Shown here piece after piece: positions 10,728-18,293 of a DNA stretch of 21,176 bases (the stretch's first letter is position 1; every line of letters starts with the position of its first letter). Made by a program: the position numbers and the translations under genes. Location: contig DASTSO010000019.1 in the NCBI GenBank assembly GCA_035760645.1, positions 1-21,176 of the forward strand, in the 5' to 3' direction. This stretch comes from DASSTY01 sp035760645 (lineage in GTDB: Bacteria > Gemmatimonadota > Gemmatimonadetes > Gemmatimonadales > GWC2-71-9). Under the pieces are notes generated by a model. That model had not been told where the DNA came from. It saw only the letters and a list, made by a program, of their open reading frames with translations, and did no database searches.

Positions 10728-10949
10728 ATGAGCCACCACGTCTACAAAACGCTTGAGCTCGTCGGCAGCTCGCCGACGGGCATGGAGGACGCGATCCGCA
10801 CCGCGCTCGCGCGCGCGGCGAGAACGGTGCGCAACATGCGCTGGTTCGAGGTCTGCGAGACCCGCGGCATGATCGAGAACGGCCAGGTGGCGCACTGGCA
10901 GGTGCGCCTCAAGGTGGGCTTCACGCTCGAGGAGGAGGGGCAGGGCTGA
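10728..10949 (+). CDS. dodecin family flavin-binding protein
   Basis: Small 73-residue protein matching dodecins, which form hollow dodecamers that store or buffer flavins in the cytoplasm. The family pattern is clear: HVYKTLELVGSSPTGMEDAI at the N-terminus, then RNMRWFEV with the flavin-stacking tryptophan W39, then ETRGMIENGQVAHWQVRLKV and GFTLEE at the end. The length matches the family (about 65-75). ATG 10728 has a CCGGAG sequence about nine bases upstream. It follows the lipoprotein gene by 18 bases. No link in function to its neighbours is apparent. Confidence 0.93.
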   Translation: MSHHVYKTLELVGSSPTGMEDAIRTALARAARTVRNMRWFEVCETRGMIENGQVAHWQVRLKVGFTLEEEGQG

Positions 10950-10986
10950 GGCCCCGCGGGCGCGGGCCGGTGGGCGGCGCGTCGTC

Positions 10987-11015
10987 TTGCCCCGCCTATC
11001 GGCCCCGACTACGTT
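10987..11015 (+). promoter_or_regulatory. weak sigma-70-like promoter candidate before argF
   Basis: TTGCCC (10987-10992) and TACGTT (11010-11015) are separated by 17 bases, about 45 bases upstream of the argF ATG. Matches to consensus are four and three of six. It is placed correctly in the 110-base gap before argF, but the evidence is weak. Confidence 0.2.
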
Positions 11016-11059
11016 CCCCTGCCGGCACCGACGCGTCCGGACCCTCCGACCCCCGAGCC

Positions 11060-11975
11060 ATGAGCCCCAGCACCAAGCGCGACTTCCTCGCCATCCCCGA
11101 CCTCTCGCGCGGCGAGCTTCACCAGGTCTTCGACATCGCCGAGCGCATGAAGCGCGGCGACTACCGGGACACGCCGCTCGCCGGCCGGACGCTGGCGATG
11201 ATCTTCACCAAGAGCTCCACGCGGACCCGCGTGAGCTTCGAGGTCGGCGCCTTCCAGCTCGGCGGCCACGCGCTCTTCCTGAGCAGCCGCGACATCCAGC
11301 TCGGCCGCGGCGAGCCGATCAAGGACACGGCGCGGGTGCTCTCGCGCTACGTGGACATGATCATGATCCGCACCTTCGAGCACGCGGAGGTCGAGGAGCT
11401 CGCGCGCTACGCGGCGGTGCCCGTGATCAACGGCCTCACCGACCTGCTGCACCCCTGCCAGATCATGGCCGACCTGCTCACGATCCGCGAGCACCTGGGC
11501 GGCTGGGAGGGGAAGACCGTGGCCTGGATCGGCGACGGCAACAACATGGCGAACAGCTGGATCAACGCCGCCGGCTCGCTGGGCTTCACGCTGCGCCTCG
11601 CCTGTCCCGAGGGCTATCTCCCGAACCGGGAGATCCTCGAGCGCAACGCGCAGAAGACGACCATCGTCCTCACGCACGATCCGACGGAGGCGGTGCGGGG
11701 CGCCGACGTCGTCACCACCGACGTCTGGGCGTCGATGGGCCAGGAGGCGGAGCAGGCGGTGCGCGAGCAGGCGTTCAAGGGCTACATCGTGGACGACGCG
11801 CTGATGGGCCGCGCCGCGCAGGACGCGATCTTCCTCCACTGCCTCCCCGCGCATCGCGGCGAGGAGGTCGCGGAGAGCGTCATCGAGGGCCCGCAGTCGC
11901 GCGTGTGGGACGAGGCGGAGAACCGCCTCCACGTCCAGAAGGCGATCATGGCATTCCTGATGGGGAAGGCGACGC

Positions 11976-11983
<8 letters not shown>
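11060..11983 (+). CDS. argF: ornithine carbamoyltransferase
   Basis: Catalyses carbamoyl phosphate + ornithine to citrulline in arginine synthesis (cytoplasm, trimer in the family). The 307-residue product has the carbamoyl-phosphate motif STRTR (53-57) in FTKSSTRTRVSFEVG, HPCQ (131-134), the DGNNMANSW region (158-167), the SMG loop of ornithine-binding enzymes (DVWASMGQE) and HCLP (260-263) in LHCLPAHRGEEV. The SMG loop favours ornithine over aspartate or acetylornithine. ATG 11060 was chosen because MSPSTKRDFLAIPDLS fits the family start; the upstream in-frame extension is low-complexity leader sequence. No other arginine gene is nearby. It overlaps gcvT by eight bases, indicating coupling. 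Confidence 0.93.
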
Positions 11984-13096
<1,113 letters not shown>

Positions 13097-13100
<4 letters not shown>

Positions 13101-13603
13101 GGCTCCGCCTCGCCCTCCTCACCATCTCCGACGCCGCCTCCCGCGGCGAGCGCGCGGACCGCTCGGGCGACGCGATCGCCGGGTGGGCGGCGGAGCGGGG
13201 ATACGAGCTCGTGGCGCGCGCCGTGGTGCCGGACGAGGCGGCGCGCATCAGCGACCAGTTGGCCCGGTGGGCGGACGCCGACCGGGCCGACGTCGTCCTG
13301 ACGACCGGCGGCACCGGCCTGGCCCCGCGCGACGTCACCCCCGAGGCCACGCGCGCCGTGCTCGAGCGCGAGGCCCCGGGGATCGCCGAGGCGCTGCGGG
13401 CGGCCGCGCTCCCGCGCTTCCCGCGCGCCGCCCTCTCGCGCGGAGTGGCGGGGTTGCGCGGCCGCACCCTCGTGGTGAACCTCCCCGGCAGCCCCGGCGG
13501 CGTGCGCGACGGCCTCGCCGTCCTCGAGCAGCTCCTCGACCACGCCGTCGACGTCGCCCGCGGCCGCACCGAGCACCCCGACGCCGATCACCGCGTCCCC
13601 TAG
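13097..13603 (+). CDS. MogA/MoaB-type molybdopterin adenylyltransferase
   Basis: Molybdenum cofactor biosynthesis protein of 168 residues; MogA-type enzymes adenylylate molybdopterin before metal insertion. Seen in the sequence: ALLTISDAASRGERADRSG at the N-terminus, the substrate loop TTGGTGLAPRDVTPEAT and the late motif NLPGSPGGVRDGL. These match MogA/MoaB. MogA versus MoaB cannot be separated by eye, so no symbol is given. The GTG start at 13097 shares GTGA with the gcvT stop, so argF-gcvT-mogA/moaB probably form one transcript. The end of the gene runs into a C-rich heptad repeat. No other Moco gene is in the window. Confidence 0.88.
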
Positions 13604-13631
13604 CCCCTAGTCCCTGGCCCCCAGCCCCTGC
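13597..13631. repeat. tandem heptanucleotide C-rich repeat
   Basis: Five 7-base units with exact spacing: CCCCTAG, CCCCTAG, TCCCTGG, CCCCCAG, CCCCTGC. The first covers the mogA/moaB stop codon (TAG 13601-13603). The array fills the space up to the next ATG at 13635 and leaves no Shine-Dalgarno sequence for that gene. It resembles in style the heptad STRRs described in cyanobacteria. Confidence 0.75.
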
Positions 13632-13634
13632 CCG

Positions 13635-15152
13635 ATGGCCGAGATTCTCGTCACCCTGGACGACCTGGAGACCGCGGTGCCGCTCAACGCCGCGCTCGAA
13701 GCGGCCGGCCACCGCACGGCGATGGTCGCCGCGGTGGACGACGCGCGCCAGGCGCTGCGGCGCGAGAGCCCCGAGCTCGTCATCCTCACCGGCGCGGTGC
13801 ACGAGCCGCACAACGTCGCCCTCACCACCGCCGCGCGCGAGCGCGAGATCTCGACGCTCGCCCTGCTCGAGCCCACCGACAGCGAGCGCGCCGAGCGCGT
13901 CGCGCGGCTCGGCGTCACCGAGGTGCTCACCAAGCCCGCGCGCGCCGACGACGTCGTCGCCACCGCGCAGCGCCTCCTCGACCGGCGGCACCTGCAGCAG
14001 CGCACCGGCATCGCCGGCGAGAGCCAGGCGATCCAGGAGGTGCTGGTCAAGATCGAGCAGATGGGCCCGGTCTCGAGCACCGTGCTCATCCAGGGCGAGT
14101 CGGGCACCGGCAAGGAGCTCGTCGCCAAGGCGCTGCACGACCTCTCGCCCCGGCGCGCGAAGCCGTTCATCGCCGTCAACTGCGCGGCGCTGCCCGAGAC
14201 GCTGCTCGAGTCGGAGCTCTTCGGACACGAGAAGGGCGCCTTCACCGGCGCCGCCGAGCGGCGGCTGGGGCGCTTCGAGCTCGCCGACCAGGGGACCATC
14301 TTCCTCGACGAGATCGGCGAGATTCCGCTGGCCGTGCAGGTCAAGCTCCTGCGGGTCCTCGAGAGCCGCAGCTTCTTCCGCGTCGGCGGCACCGCGCCGA
14401 TCAAGGTGGACGTGCGGGTCGTCGCCGCCACCAACCGGAACCTCCGCGAGCAGGTGGCGCTCGGCGAGTTCCGCGACGATCTTTACTACCGTCTCAGCGT
14501 CCTCACGATCTATCTGCCGCCGCTGCGGGAACGCCGCGAGGACATCCCGCTCCTCGTCCGGCGCTTCATCCGCGAGTTCGCGCGGCTGCACGACCGCACC
14601 TTCCGCGGCATCACCCCCGAGGCGATGCAGCGGCTGGTGAGTGCGCCCTGGCCCGGCAACGTGCGCCAGCTGCGCAACCTGATCGAGTCGATGGTGGTCC
14701 TCGCGCCCGGCAGCGAGATCCGCGCGAGCGACATCCCGCGCGACATCCTCGAGGGCGCCCCCACGATGCTGCCGGCGCGCCTGCCCGCGGTGCTCCCGCG
14801 GGGCGAGGGCGGGGCGCTCGGGGCGCAGGAGCTGGAGTTCATCCTCCGCAGCCTGGTGGACCTGCGGCTCCAGATCGAGGAGCTCCGCCGGCGGGTGGAC
14901 GAGGTGCCGCAGCGGGTGCAGGTCATCGACCTCACCGAGGCGCCCACCCTGGCCGACGTGGTGGAGGACGTGGACCACACGCCCCCCGACCAGGTCGTCT
15001 ACCGCCCTGGCATGACTATGGCAGAGGTCGAGCGCGCCGCCATCGAGGCCGCGCTGCGCGAGTTCCGGGGCAACCGCCGCCGGGCCGCCGAAGTGCTCGG
15101 GATCGGCGAGCGGACTCTCTACCGAAAAATCAAAACCTATGGGCTGGACTGA
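13635..15152 (+). CDS. sigma-54 dependent transcriptional regulator, degenerate receiver
   Basis: NtrC-family activator of 505 residues. The N-terminal receiver-like domain (about 1-118) keeps the late lysine (K100, LTKPA), but the expected phosphoacceptor place reads ELVILTGAV, with T52 instead of Asp, so normal phosphorylation is unlikely. The AAA+ domain has Walker A GESGTGKE (154-161), the sigma-54 contact loop GAFTGA (201-206) and Walker B TIFLDEIGE, all intact. A segment rich in Leu, Glu and Arg (about 396-420, LEFILRSLVDL onward) may be a coiled coil. The C-terminal Fis-type helix-turn-helix (RRRAAEVLGIGERTLYRKIK) binds DNA. ATG 13635 has no SD because of the upstream heptad repeat. 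No sensor kinase is adjacent and no clear sigma-54 promoter was found in the window. Confidence 0.94.
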   Translation: MAEILVTLDDLETAVPLNAALEAAGHRTAMVAAVDDARQALRRESPELVILTGAVHEPHNVALTTAAREREISTLALLEPTDSERAERVARLGVTEVLTKPARADDVVATAQRLLDRRHLQQRTGIAGESQAIQEVLVKIEQMGPVSSTVLIQGESGTGKELVAKALHDLSPRRAKPFIAVNCAALPETLLESELFGHEKGAFTGAAERRLGRFELADQGTIFLDEIGEIPLAVQVKLLRVLESRSFFRVGGTAPIKVDVRVVAATNRNLREQVALGEFRDDLYYRLSVLTIYLPPLRERREDIPLLVRRFIREFARLHDRTFRGITPEAMQRLVSAPWPGNVRQLRNLIESMVVLAPGSEIRASDIPRDILEGAPTMLPARLPAVLPRGEGGALGAQELEFILRSLVDLRLQIEELRRRVDEVPQRVQVIDLTEAPTLADVVEDVDHTPPDQVVYRPGMTMAEVERAAIEAALREFRGNRRRAAEVLGIGERTLYRKIKTYGLD

Positions 15153-15236
15153 GTTAGCTCCGCCCCGCGGGATCTGAGCACGCGGCGGCTCGCGCCGTAA
15201 GTGGTACTGCTTTCACCATTTGGACCACCTCACCTC

Positions 15237-15266
15237 TTGACACTTCTCAAGTCCGGGCTCCATATT
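15237..15266 (+). promoter_or_regulatory. sigma-70-like promoter for the diguanylate cyclase gene
   Basis: A perfect -35 hexamer TTGACA (15237-15242), an 18-base spacer and CATATT (15261-15266, four of six to TATAAT). Transcription would begin near 15273, which favours the GTG at 15303 as start codon over the earlier in-frame GTGs at 15201 and 15267. Confidence 0.5.
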
Positions 15267-15302
15267 GTGGACCGTTCCCCGGATTCAGGGCGGTCGGCCC
15301 AC

Positions 15303-16988
15303 GTGCACTTTGCGATCGACGCCGAGCGGTGTGTCGCCTGCCTCGCGTGCGTCCGGGCCTGCCCGACCGATGCGATCGCCGTGGCGGGTGAGGCGCCGCT
15401 GCTGCAGATCGTCGACGAGTTGTGTATCCGGTGCGGCGAGTGCTACCAGGTCTGCCCCCACGAGGCGGTCGCCGCCGGCGGGGAGCTCGGCCGGGCGCTC
15501 GCGGTGGCGGGCCAGGGGGACGGAGCGCTGATCCTGAGTCCCGAGGCGGCGGCGCACTTCTTTCCCGCCACCCCCGAGCAGGTCGTCAACGCCTGCTACG
15601 CGGCCGGCTTCCGGATGGTGACGCGCGGGGTGATCGGCGACGAGCTGGTCGCGGCGGAGTATCTGCGGCTCCTCCAGGAGGAGGCGTGGGGGACGATGAT
15701 CCGCTCGACCGACCCGGTCGTGGTGGACGCGATCCGGACGCAGTATCCCGAGCTGGTGCCCTATCTGGCGCCGATCACCGTGCCGGCGGTGGCCGAGGCG
15801 CGCTACCTGCGCGCCGCGCGAGTGGCGGAGCTCAAGGTGGTCTTCGCGGGCGTCTGCCTGCCGACCGGGAGCCCCGAGCTCGACGCGGTGATCACCTTCG
15901 CCGACCTCGAGCAGCTCTTCCGCATCCGCGGCGTGAGCGTGCTCTCGCAGCCGACCTGGTTCGAGCGGGTCCCGGAGGAGCGGCGGCGGCACCTGAGCGC
16001 GGCGGGCGGGCTCCCGCTCGCGCTGCTGGAGGAGGCGGCGCAGTCGAGCCGGCGCTTCCGGAAGCTGCGCGGCCTCGGCGCCCTGAAGTCGCTCGCGCGG
16101 GCGGTGACGGTGGACCGGATCGACCTCGGCTTCGTCGATCTGCTCTCGACCGAGGGCACGCTGGGCCATCCGCTCTCGGGGCCGCCGGAGGAGCTCTACT
16201 GGCGCCGCGCGCTGGTGGCGAGCACCGAGCCGCCGCGCAGCAAGCAGCCGGTGGTGGATCAGGGGGTGGTGGCGAGCGTCGGCGCGACCTTCGCCATCGC
16301 GGCGCGCCCGGCGCAGCCGGCGCCCGAGGCGGTGGACCTCGTCCTCCAGGCGATCGGCCTCGCGCCCGACGGCCGCCCCTGGAACTGCGGGGCCTGCGGC
16401 TTCGAGACCTGCCAGCGCTTCGCCGAGATGGCGGCGCTGGGCCGCGCGACGCTGCGGCAGTGCACCCCGTACCTCGAGCGCCGCGCCGAGGAGGCGCAGC
16501 GGGCGGCGGCGGTGGACATCCTCACCGGCCTGTCCACCTACCGGGTCCTGCGCGACCGGCTGGCCTTCGAGGTCGAGCGCTCGAAGCGCAACGGCGAGAC
16601 GTTCGCGGTGTTGTTCATCGACCTCGATCGGTTCAAGGAGGTCAACGACACCTACGGCCACGAGGCGGGGAACGAGATCCTGCGCCACGTGGCCGCCGAG
16701 ATCCGCAACGCGGTGCGCGCCTCGGACGTGGCGGCCCGCTACGGCGGCGACGAGTTCGTGGTGATCCTCACGCGCACCGATCTGCAGGGCGCGGGCCGCG
16801 TGGCCGAGGCGCTGCGCGCGGGGATCGAAGGGGTGGGGCGCCGGCTCGACTATCCGGCCGGCACGGTCACGGTGAGCGTCGGGGTGGCCGAGTTCGACCC
16901 CCGCTCGCCCGGCGAGGGCGATCTGCTCGTCGAGGCCGACCGGGCGCTCTACCGCGCGAAATCGGCCGGCAGGAACGCGATCGCCTGA
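15303..16988 (+). CDS. ferredoxin/[FeFe]-hydrogenase-like sensor diguanylate cyclase (GGDEF)
   Basis: Multi-domain protein (561 residues from GTG 15303; the frame is open back to GTG 15201). Two 4Fe-4S ferredoxin motifs come first: C10-C13-C16-C20P and C41-C44-C47-C51P. Residues about 62-300 resemble the [FeFe]-hydrogenase large-subunit C-terminal domain (YPELVPYLAPITVP, LKVVFAGVCLP, ITFADLEQLF). The H-cluster sites are mostly changed: STDP (135-138) where SCP is expected, and LLSTEGTLG (280-288), with Thr where the last two cysteines are expected. Only C185 remains. A FeS domain of the Cx2CGx3C...C type follows (C362, C365, C370, C387). The C-terminal GGDEF domain has an intact GGDEF (481-485) and the inhibitory RxxD (R472-D475). 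It is probably a redox-controlled c-di-GMP synthase with no hydrogenase activity. The start codon is uncertain. Confidence 0.88.
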   Translation: MHFAIDAERCVACLACVRACPTDAIAVAGEAPLLQIVDELCIRCGECYQVCPHEAVAAGGELGRALAVAGQGDGALILSPEAAAHFFPATPEQVVNACYAAGFRMVTRGVIGDELVAAEYLRLLQEEAWGTMIRSTDPVVVDAIRTQYPELVPYLAPITVPAVAEARYLRAARVAELKVVFAGVCLPTGSPELDAVITFADLEQLFRIRGVSVLSQPTWFERVPEERRRHLSAAGGLPLALLEEAAQSSRRFRKLRGLGALKSLARAVTVDRIDLGFVDLLSTEGTLGHPLSGPPEELYWRRALVASTEPPRSKQPVVDQGVVASVGATFAIAARPAQPAPEAVDLVLQAIGLAPDGRPWNCGACGFETCQRFAEMAALGRATLRQCTPYLERRAEEAQRAAAVDILTGLSTYRVLRDRLAFEVERSKRNGETFAVLFIDLDRFKEVNDTYGHEAGNEILRHVAAEIRNAVRASDVAARYGGDEFVVILTRTDLQGAGRVAEALRAGIEGVGRRLDYPAGTVTVSVGVAEFDPRSPGEGDLLVEADRALYRAKSAGRNAIA

Positions 16989-16997
16989 CGCGATCGC
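16977..16997 (+). repeat. 8-bp hairpin over the diguanylate cyclase stop codon
   Basis: GCGATCGC at 16977-16984 and again at 16990-16997. The octamer is self-complementary, so the two copies form an 8-bp stem around the loop CTGAC, which contains the TGA stop. There is no T tract. It may be a 3'-end or attenuation structure, or chance. Confidence 0.4.
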
Positions 16998-17042
16998 CGA
17001 TGCATCCGCATCGCACGAGTCGGCGTCCCGGGGTCGTCGCGG

Positions 17043-17840
17043 ATGCCGTTGCTTCACGACCAGTGGAAGGGTGAGCCCAGCGTGACCGGATCCTTTTCGC
17101 CCCGCCAGTCGGGGCCCAGCAGCCAGCCGGGACGGCCGTCGGGGCCGATGACCGGCCTCGACACGATGCCCGACCCCTGGGGGGTGCGGCGGGCGGAGAA
17201 CCTGCTGACGAGTCTCGAGGGGATCCTCTCGGCGCGGGTCGTCACCACGCCGCTGGGCGAGGTGAGCGAGGTGCACGTGCTGGCGCAGGCGGGACTGCAG
17301 GCGAAGCAGTTGGTGCGCAACATCGAGTCGGCGCTGCTGGCGCAGCTGGGGCTCAAGGTGGACCACCGGCGCATCAGCATCGCGCAGACCGCCGAGGTGC
17401 GGCCGCTCGAGGTGGTGGACCAGCACGCCGTGCGCGAGCGGGCCAACCAGCGCGCGGTGCTCTTCGAGAACTGCACGGTGGCGCCGGCGCGCCGGCCGCA
17501 CCGGATCAACATCCAGGTCTCGCTCACCCTCGCCGGTCAGACCGAGACGGCCGAGGAGGAGTCGAGCGACACCCCGCGCAGCCGGGTCGAGGCGGCCGCC
17601 AAGGCGGCGATCGCGGTGCTCGACAAGCTGCTGGGCGACAACTCCATCGCGCTCGAGGGGGCGAAGATCGTCGACGCCTTCGACCGCGAGTTCGTCTTCG
17701 TGGCGGTGCAGGGGCTGGGGGGGCGCGAGACGCTGCTCCTCACCGGCACCGCGCAGATCAAGGAGAGCGCCGAGCGCTCGGCGGTGTTCGCCGTGCTCGA
17801 CGCGACCAACCGCTGGACCGAGCTGCGGCGGCCGTCGTAA
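17043..17840 (+). CDS. conserved-looking protein of unknown function next to the GGDEF gene
   Basis: I cannot name this 265-residue protein. The first about 45 residues are Pro/Ser/Gly-rich and probably disordered. Residues about 48-115 (RRAENLLTSLEGILSARVV, then SEVHVL, AKQLVRNIESALLAQLGLKV) look like a small alpha/beta fold in the style of ACT-like or dimerisation domains. The second half (about 125-265) alternates strand-like and helical segments and ends RWTELRRPS. There are no transmembrane segments or signal peptide, so it is probably cytoplasmic. ATG 17043 has no SD; GTG 17082 has AAGGGTGAG upstream at good spacing and may be the real start. It lies 54 bases after the GGDEF gene on the same strand and may be cotranscribed as its partner. 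Confidence 0.7.
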   Translation: MPLLHDQWKGEPSVTGSFSPRQSGPSSQPGRPSGPMTGLDTMPDPWGVRRAENLLTSLEGILSARVVTTPLGEVSEVHVLAQAGLQAKQLVRNIESALLAQLGLKVDHRRISIAQTAEVRPLEVVDQHAVRERANQRAVLFENCTVAPARRPHRINIQVSLTLAGQTETAEEESSDTPRSRVEAAAKAAIAVLDKLLGDNSIALEGAKIVDAFDREFVFVAVQGLGGRETLLLTGTAQIKESAERSAVFAVLDATNRWTELRRPS

Positions 17841-17862
17841 GGACGGCGCGTCGCATCTCCCC

Positions 17863-17879
17863 GGGGCCGCACCGGCCCC
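17863..17879 (+). terminator. GC-rich hairpin after the unknown gene
   Basis: GGGGCCG (17863-17869) pairs perfectly with CGGCCCC (17873-17879) around a CAC triloop, 22 bases after the TAA stop at 17838-17840. No T tract follows, so factor-independent termination is uncertain. Confidence 0.45.
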
Positions 17880-18015
17880 ATCGACCGACCCGACGGTGCC
17901 CGCCCGGGCGCCTGGACGATATCGCAGCACGCCGCAGGTAGAGCCGTGGTGCACCCCCGCCGCTCCGGCGCGGGGCGCGAGCGTTCCGGTGGTCGCAGGT
18001 CCACCGTCCAACCAG

Positions 18016-18173
18016 GGAAAGGAAGCAGGGAGGGGACCCCGGTCTTCGTAGGTAGTAGCGGAGACTAGCGGACAGTTGATGAGCGGAGCGTCAGACGGAG
18101 CATAGCGGGCTCTGTCCTTTCCGAGGGCACCGGATTCACCCGGTACGCAGTTCCCGAAGGGGGGTGACGCTCA
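18016..18173 (+). ncRNA. candidate structured 5' leader upstream of the micropeptide
   Basis: Hand pairing gives several helices. An 8-bp hairpin at 18041-18066 has the loop TAGGTAGTAG. An 8-bp hairpin at 18094-18116 (GACGGAGC with GCTCTGTC) has the loop ATAGCGG. ACCGG/CCGGT pair at 18129-18144. CCC/GGG at 18153-18161 engage the ribosome binding site. An 8-base perfect complement, GAGCGTCA (18086-18093) with TGACGCTC (18165-18172), would close a multi-branch junction at the start codon. GGAAAGGA (18016-18023) is also exactly complementary to TCCTTTCC (18115-18122), which competes with the second hairpin. This could be a switch, but there is no covariation evidence and it does not match a riboswitch class that I know. 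Confidence 0.4.
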
Positions 18174-18254
18174 ATGATGGAAATCAGCTGGCTCGCGTCG
18201 GCGATCAACTTCGTCGCCAAGCTGTTTATGGCCGAAGGTCAAGACTGGATGTAG
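18174..18254 (+). CDS. 26-residue micropeptide
   Basis: A short ORF starting with a double ATG and ending in TAG. The ribosome binding site AAGGGGGGTGA (18157-18167) is among the strongest in the window, with nine bases between the G run and ATG. The peptide begins MMEISWLASAINF and ends EGQDWM; the middle is hydrophobic with one Lys, so an amphipathic or membrane-binding helix is possible. Of 20 codons with a free third base, 15 end in G or C, including 12 in a row (ATC to CTG, skipping TGG), which is more like coding than the surrounding lower-GC DNA. It lies 39 bases before the HD-GYP gene. It could be a leader peptide, a signal peptide hormone or chance. No family is recognised. Confidence 0.5.
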   Translation: MMEISWLASAINFVAKLFMAEGQDWM

Positions 18255-18293
18255 TGAAGATCCGGGGTCCACCGCCTTCCTCTTCTCGAGTTT

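Larger units (their letters stand above)
17841..18173. other. 333-base non-coding region with many hairpins
   Basis: No gene is supported here. Besides the hairpin at 17863-17879, it can form a GCCG/CGGC stem extended by CCCC/GGGG (17955-17975), CGGTGG/CCACCG (17987-18006) and the set of helices listed separately at 18016-18173. A recurrent TAGCGGA-like word appears at 18056-18062 and 18066-18072, with variants at 18081-18087 and 18103-18109. It is the last GC-rich stretch before the lower-GC segment. It probably holds the leader and promoter of the downstream genes, though I see no convincing -35/-10 pair. Confidence 0.6.

Noticed and set aside
15202..15217. Sigma-54 promoter (TGGTAC...) before the diguanylate cyclase gene
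   Set aside because: No TTGC-type -12 element is found at the required distance; the TTGACA/CATATT pair fits better.
15303..16988. A working [FeFe]-hydrogenase
   Set aside because: Three of the four expected H-cluster cysteines appear to be replaced, and no maturation genes (hydE/F/G) lie in the window.
16977..16997. HIP1-type GCGATCGC sites as a cyanobacterial signature
   Set aside because: Only this pair stood out, and no cyanobacterial gene content is present.
18041..18066. c-di-GMP-I (GEMM) riboswitch, suggested by TAGGTAG, GGGCA and ACGCA words
   Set aside because: The words occur in the wrong order and spacing, and the GNRA tetraloop and its receptor are missing.
18075..18100. Hammerhead ribozyme core (TTGATGAG)
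   Set aside because: The essential C of CUGAUGA is a U here, and no GAAA strand or cleavage-site helix follows.
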